Positions 23,768-33,395 of a DNA stretch of 64,000 nucleotides are shown here, in pieces. A program made the position numbers and the translations under genes. Origin of the DNA: Tetraselmis striata (Eukaryota > Chlorophyta > Chlorodendrophyceae > Chlorodendrales > Chlorodendraceae); contig VCJN01001460.1 of NCBI GenBank assembly GCA_006384855.1, forward strand, positions 1 to 64,000, read 5' to 3'. Position 1 is the stretch's first letter; the number at the start of each line of letters is the position of its first letter. Below the pieces are notes generated by a model. It was not told where the DNA came from. It saw only the letters and a program-made list of their open reading frames with translations, and ran no database searches.

Positions 23768-23949
23768 GTGGAACGCAGCGAAAACTCGAAGATGGCAGGC
23801 TCAGCTGTTCTGGCTGCTTTTATGTCTACTCGTGCTGCACCCAGAAAGGGCGCAACAACAGATGCCTAGTTCCCGTACCACTGAGCAGCACTTGTAGCTA
23901 AAAAGCGGTTAGGTCAAGGAGGGAAACCCCATAAACTAGTTTAGATCAT
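23768..23949. repeat. Left 182-bp terminal direct repeat of recombinase element
   Basis: Starts GTGGAACGCAGCGAAAACT and ends TAGTTTAGATCAT. It matches 33396-33577 with only a few substitutions (for example CTCGAAG versus CTGGAAG and CCAGAAAGG versus CCAAAAAAG). Similarity stops abruptly at both edges. Confidence 0.9.
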
Positions 23950-24027
23950 TTCAAAGTTGAGTCTGGTTTTGCCAGTCTTGAGCGAACGGAGAGAGCGGTG
24001 GATTGACGGAGAAGAGGTAGCGCCAAG

Positions 24028-25655
24028 TCATGAAGGAGGCACTGGGAAGGCCACCGCTGCGGAGTCCTGTTGGACTTGGAAGTGGCGGAGGGGGGCGATG
24101 TGTCCAAAGAAGAACCACGCGCCAGGTGAGGGAAGAACGTTGGGGTCGATGTAGTCCAGAACGACGTCAGAGTTAGTGGCCCAGCCGCCTTGGTAGCGAA
24201 TGTGGGACAATGGCACTCCGATGGCGTTCGCAGCAAACGCTGCGCCCTTGCGAAGACTGAGTGAAGTCCAGGAAGTGCCAGCAGGGGGGGCAGCGTTGAC
24301 TAGACTGATGGCTGCAGACAGCCAGTCTGACATTGTAGCCGCAGTCCAAGGTTTTGACCGCTCGGCCGCAGTGACAACCCAGAAGTTGGATGTAGCCAAG
24401 CCAACAGTAACCAGGGGGACAGATTGGACGTTGTCGATGAAGTGGTGCAATAGACGTGCCACTCGAGGGTGCTCGGACACCGGAAGGAGAAGTACGCGTA
24501 GGTCGTCGGGTCCCCGTCGGCCAGCGCGACCCTTCTCGCGGTACACTTGCAAGGTGATGTTGTAGGTGTCGACATGCACATCTCGCACTCGACAGGAGAC
24601 GCCAGTAAGGCCCCTGGCGAAGAACATGAAGTTGACAACCGAGGCCAAGAGGGCTCGGAAGTCGAGGTGGTACTCTGGGTAAGGAGCAGACACAATTAGC
24701 TCGGCCTTTGTGACGAAGCGGTAAGCTACATCCGCAGGCAGAGGGACACGCAAAGGGGCAGCGTCCAGCCGGCGCTGACGCAGCATCAGCCCACGCCTTG
24801 CTGAAGTTAGGTGTAGACTGTCCTTGGCAATGGGGACGAGGTTGTGCAGCTCGAAGAACGTGTTAATTGCGGACAGGTAGGGTTGCAGCGACTTAGCTGC
24901 GATGTGCCCTCGCTCCCCGATCCAGGCGACATACCGAACGACAGTAGCAGTAGTCGCCTCCAGCGGACTGATGTTCTCAGAGTCGTGGCAGAACTCCGCG
25001 AAAACTGAGACAGTCTGCCGGCGTAGCTCTTGAGTGTTTGAGCGCTGAGGGAGCTTGAGAGCAGGTCGAGCGTTCGCTGGCCCAGCTCGTCCGAGCCGAA
25101 CGCATCCTGCAGCCGGGATCGCAATGACGCAGCCCACGGAGCGACAGCTGCGGGCTCGTCAATTACGTACGTGCGTCGTTTTACCGACAGAGTTCCACCA
25201 GTACGACTACTGTTCGCAAAGTACTCGGCAGCAGCGGTTAGGTTTCCGGCGGTTGGCCGGTAGCTGATGGACGGGTTTGCAGTAGCTTCAGTACGGGTTT
25301 GCGGGGCTAGGTTCAGGTAAGAGGGCCGCCCCGCGCGCCCTTCGCGCTCGTAGCGCCTGTCCCGTGCATAACGTACACGCGCGAAACTTGGTCGTTGCGA
25401 ACCAGTTGTGACACGCAGTGTAACAACCGATGGACGCAGCGATGAAATGGTACGGGAGGCGGTTGGTTGAGCCGCCATGTGCAGGTGTGCGGATGGTTGA
25501 GCCGCACTCGGCTGTAGCTGTAAGAAGCGCCGCACCGAGGAAGGTCTAAATGAAGTCTGTAAGGTGGGGGGGTCAGGTCCTGACACAGGGCGCTCATCTC
25601 GCCGTTGTGCTGCAAGGGTGCGTCTTGCGGCGGTCACCGAAAGGTGGCCTCGCAA
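24028..25655 (-). pseudogene. Tyrosine recombinase/integrase, one frameshift and altered catalytic His
   Basis: Two overlapping minus frames make one protein. 25655-about 25020 holds a variable Pro/Arg-rich head, then the SAM-like start LDLLSSSLSAQTLKSYAGRL; about 25030-24028 continues AEFCHDSENISPLEATTATV and VRYVAWIGERGH through the catalytic domain. A one-base shift near 25010-25030 separates them. The catalytic part shows an Arg in FFARGLTGVSCRVRDV, a Lys in VYREKGRAG, the box SLSLRKGAAFAANA, the GGW motif and the nucleophile Tyr in LDYIDP. In the usual HxxR the His position is Leu here (CTC, one base from the His codon CAC). The ORF follows the gag-like ORF with a 36-bp gap. Both changes suggest this copy is inactive. 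Confidence 0.85.
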
Positions 25656-25691
25656 AGCTCCAGCAGCTCCGGCGAAAGGCGCCCTACACCG

Positions 25692-26257
25692 TCACTCGTG
25701 CTCACCTTCGCGGCCACGTCCACGCCCGCCGCCACGCCCTCGCCCACGTCCGCGACCTGCAGCTGCAGCTGCTACTCGGGCAGTAGCGGTTGCCTTTGCG
25801 TTGCTGGCAACGGTCGCCTCGAAGACGCGACGCTCGTAGTCCTTCATGAGGTCCCCAAAAATCGCGGAACCCAGATGCTCCGAAGCAGGCTGAAAATGCT
25901 GGGCTCGCAGCACGTCCAGAACACCTTGGTCACCGTGCACACGCTTGATCTCATTTAGCTTCCGCAGGAAAGCCAGACGAAAACGAAACGCCTTGTCGAT
26001 GGCCTCGGCGTGATTCCGAGCTCTCGCGAGGTAGGGGGTGAAGTCCTGGCTAGCGACAGGGACGTAAGGTAGCAGCTCGTCGAGAGCTACGAAAAGTGCG
26101 GCCATGTGGGCCCCGAAACACGACATCCACAAATACTCCTCCTTGGCCGGCACACGCCGGTCGTCCTGCTTGAGGTACTCGTTCGTTAGGTCGGTGCTCA
26201 GGGGGAAGAGTCCAGGCACTCGGCTGACCGGTCGAACGGCCTCGTAACCAGACTCTG
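25692..26257 (-). CDS. Gag-like protein of the recombinase element, 5' end displaced by gypsy LTR
   Basis: The open frame runs from inside the gypsy LTR (26330) to a stop at 25692. Only the part below 26258 belongs to this element. It reads SGYEAVRPVSRVPGLF, a central helical region (LTNEYLKQDDRRVPAKEEYL, RFRLAFLRKLNEI, LDVLRAQHF), and a tail of RG repeats (GRGRGRGRGG) typical of nucleic-acid binding. A related protein, with RFRLACLRKR and LDVVRARYLRFG at the matching place, lies at 35676-36699, so the family is real and repeated. No CCHC knuckle is seen. I know no named family; a gag/ORF1 role is inferred from its place before the recombinase and from the basic tail. The true start lies across the insertion and is not resolved. 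Confidence 0.6.
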
Positions 26258-26670
26258 TGTTAGGCTCTAGCTTAAGCCTGTTCTTTAGGCCCTTTAGGAT
26301 GCAGCGGAAGGATTTAGAAAGTATGGCCAATCTCTTCTGGTTACAGGGGTTCCTGGGTTATAGTTCTGTCTCTGAATTCTACCTAGTAGACTTGTCCGAG
26401 GCGGTATTTATACCCGCCGAGGTCATAGTCATACCTGTGCTATGTTAGCCGGGTGTCATGGGATACCCGTGCTGTGTTAGCCACGTAAGGCTTGAGTCAG
26501 AGAACTCTAGAGAATTCCAGAACAGTCTTCAGCCTTGTACTAATAATATTTACGCCCGCAATACTAATATGTACAGCGACTCCGCGGATGCGTAGTCGTA
26601 CTACCTTTGCGGGGAGTTATACCTGCTAGTATAGCAGAACATTATGGCTAAAGGGAAATGGAGTATAACA
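26258..26670 (-). repeat. 3' LTR of the gypsy element
   Basis: 413 bp; plus-strand ends TGTTAGGCTC and GAGTATAACA. It is preceded by target duplication copy CTCTG at 26253-26257 and followed by the polypurine tract. Confidence 0.97.
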
Positions 26671-26683
26671 CTCTCCCCCCCTT
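26671..26683 (-). promoter_or_regulatory. Polypurine tract next to 3' LTR
   Basis: The minus strand reads AAGGGGGGGAGAG directly against the 3' LTR, the expected place for plus-strand DNA priming. Confidence 0.8.
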
Positions 26684-26756
26684 GAGCACAAGCGTCCTCG
26701 CTGTGCAGGTGTCACAGAACTACAGGAAACTACAGTCTTGGTCTTGATTTAGAAGT

Positions 26757-28170
26757 TCAGGCGGAAGGTACTCGGCTTGGGTAGCGATTCCGGAACCGAA
26801 TGAAGTCTGGGCTCTCAATAAACTGTCGGTATGGTTTAGACAGTAAGAACGACCGGAAAATGTCCAGGTGCTTGACTCCGCGTAGGGGCTCCCAGGTGTC
26901 TTCGCTTGGTACGTTGTACGGGAACGCCCATCGCACTCGAAACAGTAGTCCAGTGCCATTGTTGTTGAAGGCAACATCGAGTATGTCTTGAACATGGAAT
27001 CGGTTTGCGTCATGGACAATCGGTACTCGTTCAGACTTCGCCGGTTGGTCAGGGTCGTCACACCACTTTTCCAGCATACTCACGTGCACCACGTCGTGGA
27101 CTCGTACTCCCGCAGGTAGTTGCAATCGGAAAGCAACTGGCGAGATCTGCTCTGTAATGACGAAGGGGCCCACGTAGCGATCGCGTAGCTTAGCACAGGG
27201 TTGCTGAATAAACTTCAGATGAGACGCTTTCAGCTTAACTGTGTCGCCGGTCTTGAATGGTACGGGTAGTCGTTTACGATTAGCTGCAGTCTGCATACGA
27301 GTTTGAGCCTCCAGTACGCAATCATGCGCGAAGCGATGAAGCTCCTGTACATACTTGACGTGTTCCGGAAGAGCTCGAGTCGGCTCGGTTGCGAGTTGAG
27401 TAGTAGCAGGTGTAGTCGGCTCGAATCCCAAAGTCGCCTTGAAAGGGGACATAGTAGTCGAAGTCGACTGAGCAGCGTTGATCGCAAACTCCACGTTGGT
27501 GAGGTGGTTGACCCAATCATCGTGCAGGGGGTGCACGTAGCAGCGTAGCACTTGCTCCCAAGTTTGGTTAGTCCGTTCCGTCTGGCCATCGGTTGCTGGA
27601 TGAAAAGCTGTAGAGATGTTCAGCTTAGTACCCATGGTCTTGAACATATCTTGCCAGAATTCCGACATAAATCTCGGGTCTCGGTCAGAGATGAGTTTAG
27701 CCGGCAGGCCGAAATGACGAAAAACTGAGCGATGCATTATCTCCGCCAGGCCTTCAGCAGTAACTGTCTTCGTAGTTGGCTCAACAATTACTCGCTTTGA
27801 CAGTAGACATACGAAAATCACTACTGAGTCATACCCCTGGCACTCCGGAAGATCTGTGATTAAATCCAGGGATATTACCTCAAATGGTCGTGACGGTACG
27901 TCATGGGGCTGAAGTAAGCCGTATGGCTTATGCCGGGCCGCCTTAGTACGTTGACAGGTAGGGCAGCGTCGCACGTAGTTAGTGACAGTCTGTTTCATAC
28001 GGGGCCACCAGTACAGTTCCACAGCAGTACGCGCCAGTAGCCGTCGTCCTCCTGGGTGTCCAACAGTAGGCGCGTCATGTAGTTCGTACAGTGCTCGTTG
28101 TCGCAGGTCCGCCACATTTGGTACGTAAAGTCGTGAGCCGTAGGCGTACAGTAGACCATTACTGTGACGT
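26757..28170 (-). CDS. Integrase with chromodomain-like C-terminus
   Basis: A separate frame from pol. In-frame similarity extends upstream of its first long-ORF codon (28115) to about 28170, through NGLLYAYGSRLYVP, the usual lead into integrase. Its zinc-binding part has His at HDAPTVGH and Cys in CPTC. The catalytic triad appears in SLDLITDLP, ISDRDPRF and ATDGQTERTNQ. The GPF/Y-like module reads RYVGPFVI, and the tail FHVQDILDV...LLFRVRWAFP...EDTWEP resembles a chromodomain that would direct insertion to particular chromatin. Pol and integrase are offset by one base near 28170-28200. This is either a single-base lesion or a frameshift device; since LTRs are almost identical, the lesion would be very recent. 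Confidence 0.92.
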
Positions 28171-31100
28171 ACTAGCCAGGATGGTAAAGCCTTCCTGCGA
28201 TTTCAGGTACTCGTCGGAGTCATATGCGGTCTTGATTTCGTCGTAAAACTTGTTGTCCGCCTGTAGTCGCGACTCCATAGCAAATAAAACTGAATTTATT
28301 TCGCAGTCAGCCTCGTCTTCTGACCATTTGTTCAGCAAATCTAGCTTCTGTAGCGCATCCTTCAAGTCGGGTCGCCGAGAGAGGGCGTCCGCATGATTGG
28401 CAGCTCCTCGCTTGTAGACGATGTCCATATGTCGTTGGTAAGGCGCAAACACTTGCAGCCATCGTACTTGCCGCGTCGACAAATCGCGTTGGCGAAAGAA
28501 GTGCCGTAGTGTGTCATGGTCGGTGATGACCGTAAAGCCCGCCGCTCCATCAAGGTAGCATCGGAACTTGATGAGTGCATCACGAACCGCTAACAACTCT
28601 TGCTCATGTACCGGGTAGTGAACTTCGTGTTTTTTCATCTTGCGTGCATGGTACGCGACAGGTCGAAGTCCTGAGCCTTGATCTTGCAGCAGCACAGCTC
28701 CCACTGCAAATCCAGAAGCATCTGTATACAATGTGTAACGGGCGTCCGCAGATGTGTCCGGTAAACTCAGTACAGGTGCTCGTACCATTGCGTCCTTTAA
28801 TGCACGAAACGCTGCATCAGCACGAGGCGTCCACACAAACTCCGGTTGATTCTTCGTCAGGTCATGTAGTGGCGCCGCAATAGCCGCGAAGTTATGGATG
28901 AACTTGCGGTAATAGCCAGCAAGGCCGAGAAAACCTCGTACGTCCTTTACTGTCTTCGGCACGGGCCACTGTTGAACTGCTTCCACCTTCCGGGGGTCCA
29001 TCTTGATCTGTCCTGCCTCGACGATATGGCCCAAAAACTCCACGCTGGTACGGCCGAACGAACACTTCGACAGCTTGATATGCAAGTGGTGTCGTTGCAA
29101 CTCCCGTAGCACCAATTTGATGTGCTCGAGATGCTCTTGAGCTGTCTTGCTGTAGATCAGCACGTCGTCCAGGTATACCACGCAGAATTTGCCGAGATAT
29201 GGGCTCAAAACACGGTTCATCATGGTCTGGAATCCAGCTGGGGCGTTTGTCAAGCCGAAAGGTAACACACAGTACTCGTAGAGTCCATAGTGTGTCCGGA
29301 ACGCTGTTTTGTGGATGTCTTCCGGTTTAATTCGTACTTGATGGTAGCCTTTATACAGGTCCAGAGTACTGAAAATAGTCGCACCATGCAATGAGTCCAA
29401 TAATTCGTCGATACGAGGAAGCGGGGTCCGGTCTTTCTTCGTAAGGTCATTCAATTTACGGTAGTCCACACACATACGCAGAGTGCCGTCTTTCTTACGC
29501 ACAAATAAAATTGGGGCGCCGTAGTTTGACTTGGACGGACGAATCCACCCTTTTGCCAACAATTCCTCCAGTTGTGACCGTACCTCCTGCAGCTCCGCTG
29601 GTGACATACGGTACGTTCGTTCCTTGGGGGGTTCATCACTCTCCAGGTTGATCTCAAAGTCGAACTCGCGCTCCGGTGGCAGGTCAGTAGGCTCCGCGAT
29701 AATGTCTGCAAACTCCATAAGGGACTCCTTGAGCTCCTCGGTCCACTCGGTCGACTGGTCCGTGCGCAGCTCAGCTACCGCATCGAACACCTCGCGTACC
29801 GCAACAGCAAACAGTTCCTCGCCGCGACTCTTCCTCAGCTCCTTCGCCATCTTAGCCGCGTCCAGATGGTAAACCGTCGTAGGTACTGTATACTGTTCCG
29901 CTGTAGCAATGTGTTGTCCAGTCTTCCGGTGTTTGATAATTTTAGCAGTCCAGTCAATGTCAGGATTAACTGTTTCCAGCCAAGGTTGTCCGAGAATAAT
30001 GTCGAATTTCTCCAGGTCTGTAACTATAGCGTCCAATTTATAGTCGAAAGCTCCTACGGTAAGTACTTCGCTCCTCAGCCGTTTGGTACTGGTACTCATA
30101 CTGCCGTTCGCCAGTTTTACACGGCGTTTTCCTCCGGATACTGTAGGGCACTGATGCAATTGTACCCATTCAGTACTCGCAAAATTTTCGGTTGCACCAG
30201 AGTCCACCAGTATTTTACAGTGTCGTCCTCGCAATTCGCCAGTAATAGTCAGTAGTCGGGTACCACTCGGTGAAGATACGTTGCACAAACGCGATGTGGA
30301 GTCTTCGCCAGGTAGTCGGACGTTACGGTTGACATATTCATCAATTTGTTCGCCGAAGCTTTCGTACCGTAGTGGGTAGCGTACTGTCTCCGTCTCCAGA
30401 TAACCCGTACTTCGTGCCTCCAATAATTTCTTCCAGGTTGTCCATAGTGCACGGTTCAAAGGGGTCTTCGTAGGTACAGTATTACGACGAGCGCGATACA
30501 GGTATACAGGACACCGGTTGTCTCCCGTCCGCTGAGTGCCGAGGTACCGTAGATTGCTCTCCTGTACCCGGTACCCAGTTTGCTCGAGAAATCGTCGTAC
30601 TGCTGTAGTCTCCGGCGTCGCGTCCGTGTCGCCGCGATTGCCTTCTGGAAACCAAATCAGTCCGCTGTCTTCTACAGTCAGAAGCACTCGTTTTCCATCG
30701 GTTACTAGAACCTTCGAGTGCGTCCACTCAGGCTTCGGTGGGGTTCTCAGGTGCTGCGGTAGAAACCGTACGCCGGCGCCATCGTCAGCGTAGATCTGTG
30801 TCGCCCATCGAGTGGGGCCAACATCTTGTCTCGCACCTTCTATGCCATCGTTCGTTGGACACGTAAACACAGAAGTCTCCGCTGGCAACTCATCCACCAG
30901 ACGAAAATTTCTAAGTAGTCGAAACCACGGCTTACGCGACCATTTTGGGACCACAATAATTGCTCGTAGATGCGGATGCAATAACTTCTGTCGAAGGTAG
31001 TGGCCCAAAAATTCTTCAATTCGGTCATACGGGGCATTTAGCCAAATACGCCGATATTCTCCGAGATCCTGTTCCTGAAATGGGCACGTCGGACAGCAAA

Positions 31101-31206
31101 AACTACCAGAAACTTGAGAATTCAGGCCGTCATTATCGCAAGCTCCGTCCAGGTCGCAGGGTCCGTATTTCTTCGTGTCCTCGTGAAATAATTCGCGATG
31201 TACCAT
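28159..31206 (-). CDS. pol: Pol: extra N-terminal region with Nudix-like box, protease, reverse transcriptase, RNase H
   Basis: The frame encodes 1015 residues. Residues 1-130 contain WLNAPY and IIVVPKWSRKPWF, a block resembling the NPPY-plus-VVP..W segment seen next to some retroelement proteases and DIRS-type methyltransferase regions. Residues about 164-245 look like a Nudix fold: VLVTDGKRVLL, FPEGNRGDTDATPETTAVRR, FLEQTGY, with the REUxEE helix changed to RRFLEQ. Then come the aspartic protease (ILVDSGATENF, about 332-342), the reverse transcriptase (LDLYKGYHQVRI, LPFGLTNAPAGFQ, YLDD), and RNase H (TLYTDASGFAVGA, HEQELLAV, ADALSRR). The frame stops at 28159, just short of integrase, which continues in the +1 frame. 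Confidence 0.93.
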   Translation of the reverse strand: MVHRELFHEDTKKYGPCDLDGACDNDGLNSQVSGSFCCPTCPFQEQDLGEYRRIWLNAPYDRIEEFLGHYLRQKLLHPHLRAIIVVPKWSRKPWFRLLRNFRLVDELPAETSVFTCPTNDGIEGARQDVGPTRWATQIYADDGAGVRFLPQHLRTPPKPEWTHSKVLVTDGKRVLLTVEDSGLIWFPEGNRGDTDATPETTAVRRFLEQTGYRVQESNLRYLGTQRTGDNRCPVYLYRARRNTVPTKTPLNRALWTTWKKLLEARSTGYLETETVRYPLRYESFGEQIDEYVNRNVRLPGEDSTSRLCNVSSPSGTRLLTITGELRGRHCKILVDSGATENFASTEWVQLHQCPTVSGGKRRVKLANGSMSTSTKRLRSEVLTVGAFDYKLDAIVTDLEKFDIILGQPWLETVNPDIDWTAKIIKHRKTGQHIATAEQYTVPTTVYHLDAAKMAKELRKSRGEELFAVAVREVFDAVAELRTDQSTEWTEELKESLMEFADIIAEPTDLPPEREFDFEINLESDEPPKERTYRMSPAELQEVRSQLEELLAKGWIRPSKSNYGAPILFVRKKDGTLRMCVDYRKLNDLTKKDRTPLPRIDELLDSLHGATIFSTLDLYKGYHQVRIKPEDIHKTAFRTHYGLYEYCVLPFGLTNAPAGFQTMMNRVLSPYLGKFCVVYLDDVLIYSKTAQEHLEHIKLVLRELQRHHLHIKLSKCSFGRTSVEFLGHIVEAGQIKMDPRKVEAVQQWPVPKTVKDVRGFLGLAGYYRKFIHNFAAIAAPLHDLTKNQPEFVWTPRADAAFRALKDAMVRAPVLSLPDTSADARYTLYTDASGFAVGAVLLQDQGSGLRPVAYHARKMKKHEVHYPVHEQELLAVRDALIKFRCYLDGAAGFTVITDHDTLRHFFRQRDLSTRQVRWLQVFAPYQRHMDIVYKRGAANHADALSRRPDLKDALQKLDLLNKWSEDEADCEINSVLFAMESRLQADNKFYDEIKTAYDSDEYLKSQEGFTILASTSQ

Positions 31207-31346
31207 TCAGTCGCTGAAATCCTTGTGGAGGAAATCAGGCCTCAGTGTCGTTCGAGGATACGAGGGCTGTACTTCTGTAGTCTCGCGAGCCGTTTTAGGG
31301 GACAGTCCTTCACCCTGTCGCGCGCCGCGCGCGGCCGACTCACGTC

Positions 31347-32507
31347 TTAGTTTCCCGGCCGGGTCTTTCTGGGTCGATAATCAGAAATCTTCTTCTTCTT
31401 GCTCGGGCACGCGGACGCAACATGACCTTTCGCCCTGCAGATAAAGCAGCGACCTTCCTTCTTAAATCTCTCAAACTCCTCCTCGGTCAATCGCCGCGCC
31501 ATCAACAGGTCGTCTTCTTGTTCTGTAGCCTCACCCTCAGCACTGCTGTAGTACTGCTCGTCGTCGTCGCCATCGTCGTCCATGATGTTCAGGCGTTCGC
31601 GACGGATCTCGCGGTGCACATCTGTCTCCCGCTCCGCAGCTTCAACAGCCAGAGCTGCCTGTACAGCTTCTGCCAGGGTCTTAGGGTTTTTCAGGGCAAC
31701 TTCCTTTCGAATATGGGGTTTCAGTCCGCGCTGGAAGTCATGTACATTATCTTCCTCGTGACGATGGGGTAACTCCAGTAGTTGCTCACGGAAATAATTC
31801 GCGTACTTCTGTACTGTAGTCCGCTGTGTCGCGCGATCCAGATTGATACGAGCTTGCTTCGCCGGTGTACGTCCACAGAATTCGGTGATTAGTGCCGCCT
31901 CCATGTGCGTAATACCGGTAAAACCGCCGCCAATTTCGTCGTGCGTACTCGCCACTTGCGCATACCACCACTTGGATACAGGTCCGTGAAAATAGCCAGA
32001 TGCCCAGTACACGCTACGAGGTTCCTCCGGGTTTACATTGTGATATTTCAGGTAACCCCGTGCATGACGAAACCAGTTCCGTAGCTCGTCGATATTCGTA
32101 GTCGATAGCTTCTCGATCTTCGCTGGTTTCACATCGCTCGGCATGAGTCCAGGCACGTCGCTGGTCCGGGCAGAACGAAGCTGGTCTCGCATCTGCTGCT
32201 CTACAACTCGGCTCCGGTTCACTCGGTCGTCGAAATGACTAAAGCCTTGTCGCACGTACTCGTCCAAGCGGCGAATCTCCGCCGTTGCCGCCGTCGTAGC
32301 TTGCGCTACTTCTTGCATCTTCGCTTGCTCCGTCGACATAGTCTCGACTCGGTCGGCTAGTCGTTGAAGCATGCTCATCATGGTTGCGAGGGTCGGTTGC
32401 GTGCCCTCTTGACCTCCTTCGAGCGGAATCGGCTGTGCTTCGCCGGCAGTGGCCGCTACCGGAAAGCTTCCGCTGTCCTCAAGTGGTGTCTCTCCTGGTG
32501 TAGCCAT
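31347..32507 (-). CDS. gag: Gag polyprotein of the gypsy element
   Basis: The frame encodes 386 residues starting 40 bp inside the 5' LTR. An N-terminal helical/coiled region includes MSMLQRLADRVETMSTEQAK. A central retrotransposon-gag region follows, with WFRHARGYLKYHN and YWASGYFHGPVSKWWYAQV, and near the C-terminus is one zinc knuckle, CFICRAKGHVASAC (CX2CX4HX4C), with basic flanks ending RPRKTRPGN. It forms the capsid/nucleocapsid and packages element RNA. Gag and pol are in different frames and separated by 140 bp (stop at 31347, pol Met at 31206 with a TGA codon just before it). Pol expression therefore needs reinitiation, splicing or another device, or this copy has a lesion there. Confidence 0.93.
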   Translation of the reverse strand: MATPGETPLEDSGSFPVAATAGEAQPIPLEGGQEGTQPTLATMMSMLQRLADRVETMSTEQAKMQEVAQATTAATAEIRRLDEYVRQGFSHFDDRVNRSRVVEQQMRDQLRSARTSDVPGLMPSDVKPAKIEKLSTTNIDELRNWFRHARGYLKYHNVNPEEPRSVYWASGYFHGPVSKWWYAQVASTHDEIGGGFTGITHMEAALITEFCGRTPAKQARINLDRATQRTTVQKYANYFREQLLELPHRHEEDNVHDFQRGLKPHIRKEVALKNPKTLAEAVQAALAVEAAERETDVHREIRRERLNIMDDDGDDDEQYYSSAEGEATEQEDDLLMARRLTEEEFERFKKEGRCFICRAKGHVASACPSKKKKISDYRPRKTRPGN

Positions 32508-32526
32508 CTTTACGTCGCTTACCGCT

Positions 32527-32544
32527 TTCTAAGCTCCGAAACCA
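32527..32544 (-). promoter_or_regulatory. Primer-binding site
   Basis: Two bases inside the 5' LTR the minus strand reads TGGTTTCGGAGC, beginning with the TGG that pairs with a tRNA 3' CCA end. It resembles the initiator-Met type site (TGGTATCAGAGC) with three differences. The priming tRNA is not settled. Confidence 0.65.
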
Positions 32545-32546
32545 AG

Positions 32547-32959
32547 TGTTAGGCTCTAGCTTAAGCCTGTTCTTTAGGCCCTTTAGGATGCAGCGGAAGG
32601 ATTTAGAAAGTATGGCCAATCTCTTCTGGTTACAAGGGTTCCTGGGTTATAGTTCTGTCTCTGAATTCTACCTAGTAGACTTGTCCGAGGCGGTATTTAT
32701 ACCCGCCGAGGTCATAGTCATACCTGTGCTATGTTAGCCGGGTGTCATGGGATACCCGTGCTGTGTTAGCCACGTAAGGCTTGAGTCAGAGAACTCTAGA
32801 GAATTCCAGAACAGTCTTCAGCCTTGTACTAATAATATTTACGCCCGCAATACTAATATGTACAGCGACTCCGCGGATGCGTAGTCGTACTACCTTTGCG
32901 GGGAGTTATACCTGCTAGTATAGCAGAACATTATGGCTAAAGGGAAATGGAGTATAACA
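32547..32959 (-). repeat. 5' LTR of the gypsy element
   Basis: 413 bp, one visible substitution relative to 26258-26670. It is followed by target duplication copy CTCTG at 32960-32964. Transcription of the element is expected to start here, toward lower coordinates. Confidence 0.97.
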
Positions 32960-33395
32960 CTCTGCTCTGCAGTAGCTCTGGCACCGCGAGGTAGTCGTCC
33001 TCGGCACTCACGGATTTTGCTCCGACACGGCCGCTCTGGGCTAGCTCTAGCAAGTCGGGGCGCTCTGCGGCTCCCCCGCTGCCTGTCGGCTGTCCCGCGA
33101 AGCGCTGCCCGGAGCCGGAGCCATGTGCCCCTTCCCCATCAACAGCGCGATCACGAGCGAGCCGTCAATTGTGCCACAGCTGTAGCCAACTCTCGCAGTA
33201 ATGAAGACTGGGCCCTCATATCTGCGTTCAGCGACTCCAACGTCGGCTCGGCGACGGGTTCGTCTCCATCTGGCATGGTAACGCACGGACGTACGGACGA
33301 GAATATCACACTCGGGTGGTGAGCCGGGTGTGGTCTTGAACAACCTGGGGTGACCTTGCTCGCAACTGGTTACGAGACAGTTTTTACATCGCTGT

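Larger units (their letters stand above)
26258..32959 (-). mobile_element. Ty3/gypsy chromovirus-type LTR retrotransposon, 6.7 kb
   Basis: Identical-length LTRs (413 bp) flank gag, pol and integrase on the minus strand. The flanking 5-bp target duplication is CTCTG (26253-26257 and 32960-32964). LTR ends are TGTT...AACA. The gene order protease, reverse transcriptase, RNase H, integrase places it in Ty3/gypsy, and a chromodomain-like C-terminus of integrase suggests a chromovirus. I see one difference between the LTRs (26346 G versus 32635 A), so the insertion is young. The host of the insertion is the gag-like ORF region of the recombinase element. Confidence 0.97.
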
